In this document: positions 54,115-64,000 of the stretch, one piece after another
Layout of the letters: each line of letters starts with the position of its first letter
Position numbering within the stretch: position 1 is the first letter of the stretch
Source: Oncomelania hupensis
Lineage: Eukaryota > Mollusca > Gastropoda > Littorinimorpha > Pomatiopsidae
NCBI GenBank assembly: GCA_036898135.1
Contig: CM072522.1
Span: 26,832,763 to 26,896,762 of the forward strand
Length of the DNA stretch: 64,000 nt
Reading direction: 5' to 3'
Made by a program: the position numbers and the translations under genes
The notes under the pieces: generated by a model
The model's database searches: none
What the model saw: the letters and a program-made list of their open reading frames with translations, nothing else
Told to the model about the DNA's origin: nothing

Positions 54115-54203
54115 ACATCGGAGAGCTTCGTTCGACTTCGGTGATTGCCTTTTACGGCGAATGACTGGAACTAGGTTGGAAAAAACAAGTTTGCGACCGG
54201 AAC
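54115..54203 (-). repeat. Internal inverted arm (pairs with 52928-53014)
   Basis: Inverse partner of 52928-53014, close to the right end of the 51985-54352 element. Confidence 0.7.
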
Positions 54204-54352
54204 AGACTACTTTCGCGCGAATACCCCCTTGGTTAAAAAATATTATCGTCACTTTTGAAAAATTGCGTAGCAGCTTTGTGATACACCGTAGCAATGGGAA
54301 AATGTTTAAAATGCGTAGCGCTACGCAAAAATCCGTAGCACTTGACAGGTAT

Positions 54353-54404
54353 GAATGTGGACTGATGGTCTTGTCTTTCCAAATGGGCTTCAAACTTGTC
54401 AGGG
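54353..54404 (-). pseudogene. RTE-S LINE copy 10, middle piece
   Basis: Short stretch (ACTGATGGTCTTGTCTTTCC and AATGGGCTTCAAACTTGTC on the plus strand) of the same copy, between the inverted-repeat element and the solo LTR. Confidence 0.85.
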
Positions 54405-54998
54405 TGTTACGTTGAAACGCGCATGATGGTGCGTGTGAAGATATTATGTGTGAAGCGCGCGCGATAGATCTGTTCGTTTTATTTTGCAAAGCATGCAATA
54501 ATAGAGTGTATTTACCTTTGATTTGAGTTTGCATTGTTGTTAGAAGAAGCTTTGTATAACGTTGATAATTTTCGTTAGTCGATATTATTGGAGAATTCTC
54601 TAGATCCGCTTGTTTACTATCGATCGAAGTTTCGGGATATTTGAGAACATTCTTTTGACAGAAAAACGTAAACGTATGACGTAAAACAGTGATGACGAAG
54701 TTAATTCTGATTGGTTGTAACGCGTCGTTCTGGAACGTCCTGAGGTTATCTCGAGTTGAGAGAAAAAATATATAATGGACACACTGTGTTGTGAAAGAGT
54801 TGAGTTGAGAATTGTATGCAGATGTTGATGTGTGCTGAATAAAAGTGGAAAATTTCATACGAAGACTCAGTGACTTGTATGCTGATTGAACGGGTTACGT
54901 GGATAATCGAATCCGGGCTTACACTCATCAGGAGCATTCACGCATTGGGGCTGAATCTACTACTGATTGAAAACACCACCATCAAACGGAGTGTAACA
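54405..54998 (-). mobile_element. Solo LTR, 594 bp
   Basis: Begins TGTTAC and ends GTAACA, a perfect 6-bp inverted repeat with TG...CA ends, flanked by 5-bp duplications CAGGG (54400-54404 and 54999-55003). RTE-S resumes exactly after it. In plus orientation it contains a TATATAA box at about 54767 and AATAAA at about 54838, so transcription would run left to right in the plus direction, with the pol II promoter and polyadenylation site in the usual LTR order. No internal region or second LTR is present. The strand field is kept as - only because the host RTE-S copy is minus; the LTR signals read on +. Confidence 0.8.
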
Positions 54999-56133
54999 CA
55001 GGGCAGCAGTTGTTTGTGTGATCCTGGAGAAGACTTCCTGGCGAGACCCATTGTCTGATACAATGGCTCCTAAATATCTGAAGCTATGCACTGTGTTGAG
55101 GGATTGGCCTTGGACTTTGATGTCCATGTTGATGCCATTGGTGTTGCTGGTCATCATTTTGGTCTTTTCTACACTTATTTCCATTCCATAGGTTCTGGAG
55201 GTGGTGTCAAGCCTCTGTACCAGCTGTTCAAGTTCTTGTTCTCCAGCCAATCCATCAATATCATCCGCAAAGCGGAGGTTGGAGATTGCTCTTCCCCCTA
55301 TGCTGACTGTGCCTTCATGATCTGCAAGGGCATCTGACATGAGGCGCCCCAGGAAGATGTTAAAGAATTTTGGAGGGAGTAGGCATCTTTGACGCACACC
55401 GATTATTGTTCTGAACCACTTTGTGATGGCGATGTTGTGAGGGCTGCACTGGTATCTTTGTAATACAGGCTTTTGATGCCTTCAATATTATTAGGGCTGA
55501 TGTTATAAACTCTCATGTTTGCCCACAGAGCTGCATGCCAGACTCGGTCAAACGCTTTCTTGAAGTCTACAAACACAGGAAAGAGATGTTTTTCGTGCTG
55601 AAGGTATTTCTCGCAGATTATTCTGAGGTTGAAAATCTGTTCAGTGATACTTCGCCCTGCCATGAATCCTGCTTATTCTTCAGCTATGATTTGTTCAGCT
55701 TTGGTTTTCAACCTGTTGAGTATTATTTTCAGGAGGACTTTGCTGAGATGGCTGATGAGGCTGATTGTGCGGTAATTTTTACACTCCTGAAGGTTACCCT
55801 TTTTGGGAAGAGTGATGACAAGCGACTGTGTCCATGGTGTAGGCCACTCCCCACTCTGCCAGATCTTTTTACAGATAATGGTGAGGGAGTGAATCATCGC
55901 TTCTCCTCCTGCTTGCAGCAATTCCGCGGGTATGTTGTCCACTCCAGCTGACTTCATTTTCTTCAGTGAATGCACCGCTGCCTCAGCGTCTTCTCGGAGA
56001 ATTGGGAGGATTTCTTCCTCTTCTCTGTTCTGGGGATAGCTAGAACTGATGGGTCTCCGTTTGGTGTGTGGTTGTAAAGGTCAGAGCAGTACTCTGTCCA
56101 TCTATCCAAGACTTCTTGTTCTTCTGTAAAGCC
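54999..56133 (-). pseudogene. RTE-S LINE copy 10, 5' piece
   Basis: Continues the split copy with the RT core (RFADDIDGLAG; VFVDFKKAFDRVWH) and pre-RT block (KKMKSAGVDNIPAELLQ). Frameshifts lie near 55430 and 55680. The 5' end breaks off at 56133 after TEEQEVLDRWTEYC. Confidence 0.85.
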
Positions 56134-57466
<1,333 letters not shown>

Positions 57467-58050
57467 AGCGACCAACATTCTGCTAAGTCCGTGGTCCACT
57501 GGAATCTCCAACCTAATTCCAATATATATATATATATATAATCATGGCTAAACTACACACATAGAGAAGTAATTAATACTATACACATTCTCCGGTACAG
57601 CCACTGGTCTGCAAGAATACAAATAGGCTAAACAACAGTGGGTCCGTAGGGGATACTTCGTGGCATCGAACCGGTCGCGTGTATGCCACGTGGTCAAGCA
57701 AAGTTTGGCTAACATTCACAATTCTAAACATGGCAAACTTCACAAACATAATACAGCAATAATCTCAATAAATCGCGATGAAACAAAAGATAGATCATTT
57801 ACCTTTTTGACAATTTCATTTTGCCAATAGTCTACGGAGAAGATATATTTCACAAAAAATCAGATTGAATTACATTTCACTTAACAGCATTAGTACTAAT
57901 ACAAGAGTTACCTTTTTTAAACCTCAACTCCCCTTCCTTTTCTAATAAAAAAAACGTACAATATATTTAAACAAATCAAGCAACAATAATTATATTTCCC
58001 ATAAACATTTTTAGTATTGTTACCATAGTGACTTTGTGTCTCCATCTCCC
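57467..58050. other. No gene recognised
   Basis: AT-rich unassigned sequence with a short TA run at 57526-57540. Confidence 0.5.
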
Positions 58051-58113
58051 TTACATTACATTACATGATTATTGCTTTAGGTCCAGCGGACTCTTCCGAG
58101 CCAAATCAGGACG
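58051..58113 (-). repeat. Family T 3' end, minus copy
   Basis: ACATTACATTACATGATTAT, TGCTTTAGGTCCAGCGGAC and CTTCCGAGCCAAATCAGGAC: the last 60 bp of the TATA family, including its hairpin and tail. It is a severely 5'-truncated insertion. Confidence 0.7.
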
Positions 58114-58630
58114 GGTCCATTTCCATTTCACATTCCAATTTCACTTTGAAATAAACATGTGCAAATATAACATGCCTGCAACATTATTCAAATCAATGAA
58201 TAAAATACATTTTACAAAATAAGTCTTCAGTACAATTACGATGTCTTGTTTTGTTTTTATCCCCAACTCCCATTTCCAATTTTCTTTAAAATAAACATGT
58301 ACATTTTTAAAAGATATGCATACATCACATATTTGATGCAAGTCATTAGCGCAATTACAATATATTTTACAGCATTTTTAAGTTTTACTCCTCTTCCTGT
58401 GTGCATCACAATTCAGGGCATAAATGACATTTTACATACAATTAGTCCAGTTTTATAACAATGTTTTACATTATCGTTTTAATTTTCAACTCCCCTTCAT
58501 TTTCATGCTGGATTTGAATTTGTAACAGTTATATTACTTCTTTATTTTATTCATATATTTATATATTTGTCTTTTTAGCTTTGTTAATTTTTGTAACATA
58601 TTAAATATATACAACACAATTCATAATAAT
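58114..58630. other. No gene recognised
   Basis: AT-rich sequence between two oppositely oriented family-T ends. A diverged tandem duplication is suggested by AACTCCCATTTCCA and AATAAACATGT, recurring near 58130-58160 and 58265-58300. Confidence 0.4.
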
Positions 58631-58690
58631 CCGGTCCTGATTTGGCTTGGAAGAGTCCGCTGGACCTAAAGCAATAATCATATATTATAT
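58631..58690 (+). repeat. Family T 3' end, plus copy
   Basis: CCGGTCCTGATTTGGCTTGG, then GAGTCCGCTGGACC and TAAAGCAATAATCATATATT: another 5'-truncated 3' end with hairpin and AT-rich tail, in the opposite orientation to 58051-58113. Confidence 0.7.
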
Positions 58691-58717
58691 TATATGTATT
58701 ATGTAATAATGTAATTC

Positions 58718-58827
<110 letters not shown>

Positions 58828-58909
58828 CATTAATATTATTATAATTATCATTAACATTTGTACATCGCCCTTCATCACTAGAGATCATAGCGCTTTACAG
58901 CAAAGCACA

Positions 58910-59116
58910 ATAAATAAATAAATAAACAAATTAATTAATTAATTAATTAAAAAACATAAACCGAAAGCAAATTATGGAATACTTACTCAAAACACACACA
59001 CACAACACACACACACAACACACACAAACACAATACGCACCCACACACATATACACACAACACACACACATACACACACCCACACACACACACGCATACA
59101 CACACGCACACACCCA
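58910..59116 (+). repeat. (AATA/ATTA) and (CA)n-rich tract
   Basis: Short TAAA and TTAA tetramers, then from 58988 a (CA)n tract with ATA, CCC and CGC interruptions. Confidence 0.85.
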
Positions 59117-59411
59117 TTGTGACTAGGAAAAAATATTATTGACTAGGATACGTTTCAAATATCACTTAAACATTGCATCAGGAGAAAACATATCTTACAA
59201 TGAACACAATTGTATAGATCATGAACACTCATTCCTGCAATCTTGCACGCAACATATTCATAACATAAATGGAATTGGGCACAAAACTCTTTCTTGCTCT
59301 CACTGTTTTGAGAATAAAACTAATTATTTTATAACACTCACTAGGAAGATTATAACATATATACATATTAAAATAAATACGCTTGCACCTGACCAAAATT
59401 GCCACCTATGG
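59117..59411. other. No gene recognised
   Basis: A 115-codon plus frame (59139-59486) contains HCFENKTNYFITL but no recognised domain, and it runs into the adjacent SINE. Confidence 0.4.
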
Positions 59412-59698
59412 ATTGGATGTCGGATAGCGCAGTGGTTGGAGCACTCGCTACTGTGTCGCAAGTTAAGCACCGTCCAGTGTGGTTAGCACTTGGATGGGTG
59501 ACCGCAAAACGTGAAGCGACAAATAACAACGCCCCCAGTTGACTCAACTGTGACTGAGTACCTACTCTCTTAAGGGTGGGGAAGGTAAAGCAGCGAGGGA
59601 GAGAGATGGGCATCACCCTCATTACGCTGGTCCAAGATAAGTGTGATCCCCAACATCACGCTCCCCTACGGCCACAAGGCTATGGGACTACCTTTACC
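59412..59698 (+). repeat. Chimeric tRNA/5S rRNA-derived SINE
   Basis: Begins GGATAGCGCAGTGGTTGGAG, an A-box-like tRNA segment, and then GTTAAGCACCGTC and GGTTAGCACTTGGATGGGTG, followed by ACCGC. These match the 3' half of metazoan 5S rRNA, including its box C promoter. A body without tRNA or 5S similarity follows, ending GGCCACAAGGCTATGGGAC and a (TACCTT)n tail at 59680-59698. Such 5S-type SINEs are transcribed by RNA polymerase III and mobilised by LINEs. It is not a 5S gene, because the 5' half and the paired end stem are missing. Confidence 0.75.
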
Positions 59699-60111
59699 TT
59701 TACCTTTTGGATCGTTTGCAGGTACTTACTTACGCTACAGGTGCAATCCTCGGTCCCAACAAGACAACACACAAACAAGACAAGTTCCAGCGGTCACAGT
59801 TATGCATGCAGCTCTGATCTTCTGTCAGGTCATCAGCTCCAGGACGATTGGAAACTGCCTCACAGGACCGTCACAGAAGGACGACACACTGCTTGAGATA
59901 GGCGGTAAATAGACTCACACTACGCCAGCACACCCCTCCCTCGAAACCTTTGCTGGCACTAGAATACTTGTCTTTACCAGTACCTCTCTGTGACTGAGCA
60001 ACTTGGCTCAGTACAGCAGTTTTTATTTGCTTGCATCCTCTAATTGAGTGTGCACATCGCTCACTGCAAAGCTGGCACGGCATGTGATAATACACGCCTG
60101 CCTGAATATAA
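59699..60111. other. No gene recognised
   Basis: Unassigned sequence; short frames only. Confidence 0.45.
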
Positions 60112-60535
60112 ATGTAGCCGAGCGGAGTATTTGACTCCCGTCTAACGGCCACCACCTTAAGAAAACGGCCCAAACCGAGCTGTTAATTTTCATTTATCCT
60201 GACATAAAAAATATTTGCCCTGCAAGGCGGGGAAGCGTGTTGATAGTAAACCGGATTGCCAGCTACTAGTGCCACGAAACTCCATACAAGCCACTGCCAC
60301 TGACTTCCATAAAATACCTACCGACAATGTTCTGCTCATCACCAAAAGCAGAAGACGAATGCCGGGGAGAACAGATGTCGTGTCGCCTAGTAGTAGTATC
60401 CTGCATAACCCAACGGCCACTTCAAAGGATTCTGCACAGCAGGAGCCACCCAAGGCTAGTCTAAGCAACAAATAGAAGGTAGACAACCTTTCTCCCAAGC
60501 TTGAACCAGTCGCCTCCCATTCCGCCACACAGAAT
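60112..60535 (+). repeat. Dispersed repeat family G, copy 2
   Basis: Second copy of the 425-bp unit at 33048-33475, same orientation, starting GTAGCCGAGCGGAGTATTTG and ending TCGCCTCCCATTCCG. Divergence includes a TAGTAGTAG expansion near 60390 and several small indels. Confidence 0.65.
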
Positions 60536-60900
60536 GCAGAATTTATTCATCCAAAATGACAACATATATTGCATATGGAAACTGCTCCCATGTTTGTAGA
60601 CAGTCACACATTCACATATATACACACACACATATACACACACATATACACACATACACACGCCACACAATTTAACACTTCAATTAAAAGCTCTTGCATA
60701 CACAGTTGCAACATTAAGCGCAATCACAATAGACAAGCCACATATCATATAGCAGCAATCTTGACCAATTTAGGATGACGAAGCAACACTAATAACACAA
60801 TGCATGTGTTCTAATTACAGTCTTTTAAAACTCAACATAAACTTTTTTTTTCTTTCGTTCATATCCCATCCTCTATAATAGAAAACCGAGTCATGACACC
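60536..60900. other. No gene recognised
   Basis: A (ACACAT)n-like patch lies at 60615-60665; the rest is unassigned. Confidence 0.5.
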
Positions 60901-61379
60901 TAATACAGGCTTTTGATGGCTTTAATAATGTTGGAGCTGATGTTGTACACTTTCATGATTGCCCACAGAGCTTGCCTGCTTCCAAACTCAATCAAACGCT
61001 TTTTTAAAGTCTACAAACACATAATATAGATGTTGGTGCTGTAGGTATTTCTCACAGATTATTCTGAGGTTGAAAATCTGCACAGTGGTACTTCGTCCTG
61101 CCCTGAATCCTGCTTGTTCTTCAGCTATGATTTGTTCAGCTTGGAGTTTCAATCTGTTGAGTATTATTTTCAGGAGGACTTTGCTGTGATGGCTCATGAA
61201 GCTTATGGTCCGATAGTTTTGACACCTCTGAAGGTTACCCTTTTTGGGAAGAGTGATGACAAGCGACTGGGTTTATGGTGCAAGCCACTCCCCACTCTGC
61301 CAGAACTTGTTCCATATAATGGTGAGTGCGTCAATCGTCACTTCTCCTCTTGCTTGCAGCAATTCTGCGGGTATGTTGT
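60901..61379 (-). pseudogene. RTE-S LINE copy 11, left piece
   Basis: RT-core part of ORF2 in minus orientation (KAFD, EEQAGFRAGRSTT, SHHSKVLLKIILN). The 3' half, including the GGATA tail, is absent; the left edge at 60901 is abrupt. Interrupted at 61379 by a solo LTR and resumes at 63530. Confidence 0.85.
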
Positions 61380-63529
61380 TGTGACGACACGAGTTTCAGT
61401 AGTAGCAGAGAGAGCTATATTTTGTGCGAACTTGCACTTCTCTGTTATGTAGTGTACATAGAATAGCTTGACCGTTTTCCTTATTGCGTACGAAAGAGTG
61501 CAGGGGCCGTAAAGTCCGTGCGTATCGTAGAAGGTAGGGGTAGGCCAAATACAGAAATAGGGGTATGCATAATAAGATATATGGATACTGACGAAAACTC
61601 GACTGTTTTGCTCTTGGCCTGGGTGCGTTTGGTAAGGCAGAGTGATTTGGGGTGCTTTTGCGAGAGGTCAACTCTAACCAGGCAGTGACTCTGTGACAGT
61701 GTGTCATATTAGAACTAGGTTTCTGTGTTGGAAGGGTGTTGTAATTGTTGATACAAGCCACCCAAGGTCTTACGCCCTCGTAGGGGTAAGAATGCTTAGA
61801 GTTGGAGAGAGGAGGATTGTAACTGCCATTTATAAGTAAATGTAGGGTTCTTTCCTAAGGTGGTGTGGTTCTCTATTGAACACCTACCGAGACTCAAGGT
61901 CTGTCACAGAATTGAGGTGTCCTCGTCCTCATTATCAGTGTTATTATTGAGTGAGAATAACCAGCAATAGCCAGACACGAAGTAACTCTCAAAGACTAAC
62001 CATTGTGTTGTGACAGTGTTGTGTTGTTCTGTGTTGGGGAAGAAGGAGTGTCACAAGCCGGGGCCTATACGGTGAGTCAACCCTGTAGTTCAATTTCTTA
62101 GTGGCAAGCACTCCGGGACTGCGTACGTGAATGAATGGTGATGAATGTGGGGAAAAGGGATGTATTTTTGATGCATAATGGTTTTATCGATTTTGTATGA
62201 TTTTCATATGATTTTCTTAGTATGTATATGAATGAGAAATGTCGTTGCTGCTGTTGTTGTAAAAGTGGGTCAACGGCGACGATGGGGAATGCATGCTAGA
62301 GAGTGAGAGAGAGAGAGAGAGGGAGGGGATGTATGTATGGAGAGAGAGATAAATGTACTATGCTGAAGAGAGATGAAATGATTAATATGAGCAGAGCATG
62401 TTTGTATTATAGTATGACAAGACAGATGGTTGAAGGGAGATAATCGTGATGTAGTTATAACAGTTGGGGAAGATGAGGAGGATGGATGGAGATGGAATGA
62501 ATCAGGACTGTGTGATGGAAGTGTTGTCGCAATAATGATGTATATGTATATAAATGGCTGTGTTTATAAGATATAAATTATTAGGCATCAAGGATTGTAT
62601 TATATTATTGAAGTGTATGCATAGCATCATGTAATATTATCATTGTTATGCATAAACAGGTCAAGATGGCGGACGGTGGACGGCGTGTTATATTATATAG
62701 TGTTTATATTTTGTAGGCAGACTGTTAAGACTGTGTATTTGCTTACAGGTTTGGGCTGTCGTTACCTGTTGTACCTGTCGTTACCTGTTGTACCTGTTGT
62801 TACCATTGTATCAACCTCTGTCATCTGTTATAGCTGATTAATTCCTTACCAGTGTGGTTGCGTTCCACTACACCATCGCCACCTTGCACAGACGTGCATC
62901 TGTGTTGTGACCGTGCCTCTACAGCTGGGAGCGTGGAAGTAAACTCCGCCACTGCTGCCTGTTTTGCCTCTGTATTGGGGCATTGCCTTTATTACAGGAA
63001 CTCCACGCACTACACTCACGCACACACAGACTGGCACAGCGCCACACCTAAAAACATATTTCATTTAGTTAGTGAAGATCATCCATTGTATTGTGAAAAT
63101 AACTGTTTAGCTCCATCTGAGCTACGTGACAAGACATTTGAACAGTACTTCAGTTCTGCAGTTTAACTTGGACAATAGTTCGAAAATTAAAGGTTCACAG
63201 CCCCATTATTTCTTAGTTGGAATTTTATAATATTTTTTTGAATCGATTATTGATTGATATTTTGTTGTGCATTTTGTAAAAACCTGTTGATGTTTAGTTT
63301 TGTTTGGGGTTGAACAAAGGGAGGTAATTGTTAGTTAGTATCGGGACGGGGGTCTTGAAAGGGGTGGATGGGGTTTAGTTTCCCATTGTCCTTTGCTTGT
63401 ATGTAATTGTTGAATAAAAGAGTGTGACTGTTATTCTGGCACTTTGTGTTAGTTTATTTTGTTTGAGTTTTATTCCTATTCACTCGTTGTATGCGCTGAA
63501 GTCGCGGAACCCGCTCGGGTGCCGTGACA
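61380..63529 (+). mobile_element. Long solo LTR, 2150 bp
   Basis: Starts TGTGACGACAC and ends GTGCCGTGACA, giving TG...CA ends with a 6-of-7 inverted repeat. It is flanked by 5-bp duplications GTTGT (61375-61379 and 63530-63534) that split the RTE-S text GCGGGTATGTTGTCCACTCC. AATAAA at 63413-63418 lies about 110 bp before the end, as expected for R-U5 in plus orientation. No primer-binding site, polypurine tract, gag, pol or second LTR is present, so recombination between LTRs has probably removed the interior. A (GA)n patch lies near 62300. Confidence 0.75.
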
Positions 63530-64000
63530 GTTGTCCACTCCCGCTGATTTTCCCTTCTTCAGCGATTGCCTTGCTGCCTCAACTTCTCAGAGAATTTAGA
63601 GGATATATTCTTCTTCTGTGTCCTGACATGATAGAACTGATAGGTCCCCGTTTGGCGTGTGGTTGTAAAGGTCAGCACATTACTCTGTCCATCTATCCAA
63701 GACTTTTTGGTCTTTTATAAGACACAAGCCAGACCTGCTTTAGATAATTGAGACCTTCGGCTGTTTAACACTTGTCAACGGCTTCAGTCTTGTAGGCCTT
63801 CTTGCTGTAGTTCTTGTTCAGACTGTTCTCTATTTCTATTTCCTGGCATTGATCTTCTATCCAGTTCTGCTATCCTGTCCGCATATCTTTTCCAATATCA
63901 CTGTTGATTTCTTGATAGTCATCAGCTTCCTGTTATGTGTTATTTTTCCTTTTCATCTCTCTTCGTTTGTCACACAGTTCCAAAAGTTCAGTCATGATCC
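63530..64000 (-). pseudogene. RTE-S LINE copy 11, right piece (runs off the window)
   Basis: Continues the copy past the solo LTR with the pre-RT block (plus-strand text TGTCCACTCCCGCTGATTTT, CTGTTCTCTATTTC and TCTTCGTTTGTCACACAG). It is more diverged than most copies, with small indels. It is cut by the window edge. Confidence 0.8.

Larger units (their letters stand above)
51985..54352. mobile_element. Nonautonomous DNA element with CATACCTGTCAAG ends
   Basis: Termini CATACCTGTCAAG (51985) and CTTGACAGGTAT (ending 54352) are inverted repeats of 12 bp. GAATGTG flanks both sides (51978-51984 and 54353-54359) and the interrupted RTE-S reads through there in other copies, so the boundaries are secure. 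A 7- to 8-bp duplication points to hAT, P or a related superfamily. It holds internal inverted arms (52928-53014 and 54115-54203), a Mutator-like MITE and AT-rich filler, but no transposase. Confidence 0.7.

Noticed and set aside
59440..59515. A 5S rRNA gene
   Set aside because: Only the 3' half of 5S is matched; the 5' half and closing stem are missing and a SINE body follows.

Overview
This is a eukaryotic, repeat-saturated intergenic stretch. The many dimer to pentamer microsatellites, several tRNA- and 5S-derived SINEs, three clades of non-LTR retrotransposon, a Tc1/mariner element, MITEs and solo LTRs, with almost no host exons, suggest an invertebrate, most likely a mollusc (perhaps a gastropod). 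That assignment is an inference from repeat style, not proof. Nothing looks bacterial.

The dominant family is an RTE-clade LINE, here called RTE-S, with a (GGATA)n 3' tail. Eleven copies or fragments are visible: 9405-11654 (rearranged), 12605-13529, 14704-14937 plus 20031-20763, 21190-21318 (+), 34737-35743, 37007-37135, 37618-38700 (+), 40107-42077, 44817-48164 (full length), 51503-56133 (in three pieces) and 60901-64000 (in two pieces). All are on the minus strand unless marked (+). The 44817-48164 copy has a structured 5' end, a 67-codon ORF1 and an uninterrupted endonuclease-reverse transcriptase ORF2. The older copies have become landing sites: a 5.1-kb second LINE at 14938-20030, a 2.15-kb solo LTR at 61380-63529, a 594-bp solo LTR at 54405-54998 and a 2.4-kb inverted-repeat element at 51985-54352 all sit inside RTE-S copies with recognisable duplicated targets.

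Layout. 0-9.4 kb: SINEs, CT/GA microsatellites, a 577-bp-class TATA-box retroelement, a THAP-like fragment, a LINE fragment and a tandem SINE array. 9.4-21.3 kb: RTE-S copies, a long GATA block, compound trinucleotide repeats and the nested LINE. 21.3-25 kb: the best TATA-family copy, two minisatellites and an RNase H remnant. 25-32.4 kb: a two-ORF LINE with gag-like ORF1 (CCHC knuckles) and ORF2 (endonuclease, RT, RNase H), each broken once inside a long homopolymer. 32.4-42.7 kb: SINEs and RTE-S copies, including one with dense A-to-G change. 42.8-48.2 kb: a decayed Tc1/mariner element followed by the intact RTE-S. 48.2-64 kb: a possible LTR, one credible host terminal exon at 50335-50401, Harbinger- and Mutator-like MITEs, two solo LTRs, a chimeric 5S/tRNA SINE and a palindromic AAT repeat.

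The RTE-S endonuclease-RT probably acts in cis. The SINEs and the TATA family encode nothing and must borrow machinery from partner LINEs. Only two host coding exons are proposed (279-449 tentative, 50335-50401 better supported). Every family assignment comes from reading motifs and comparing copies within the window; no database search was run.
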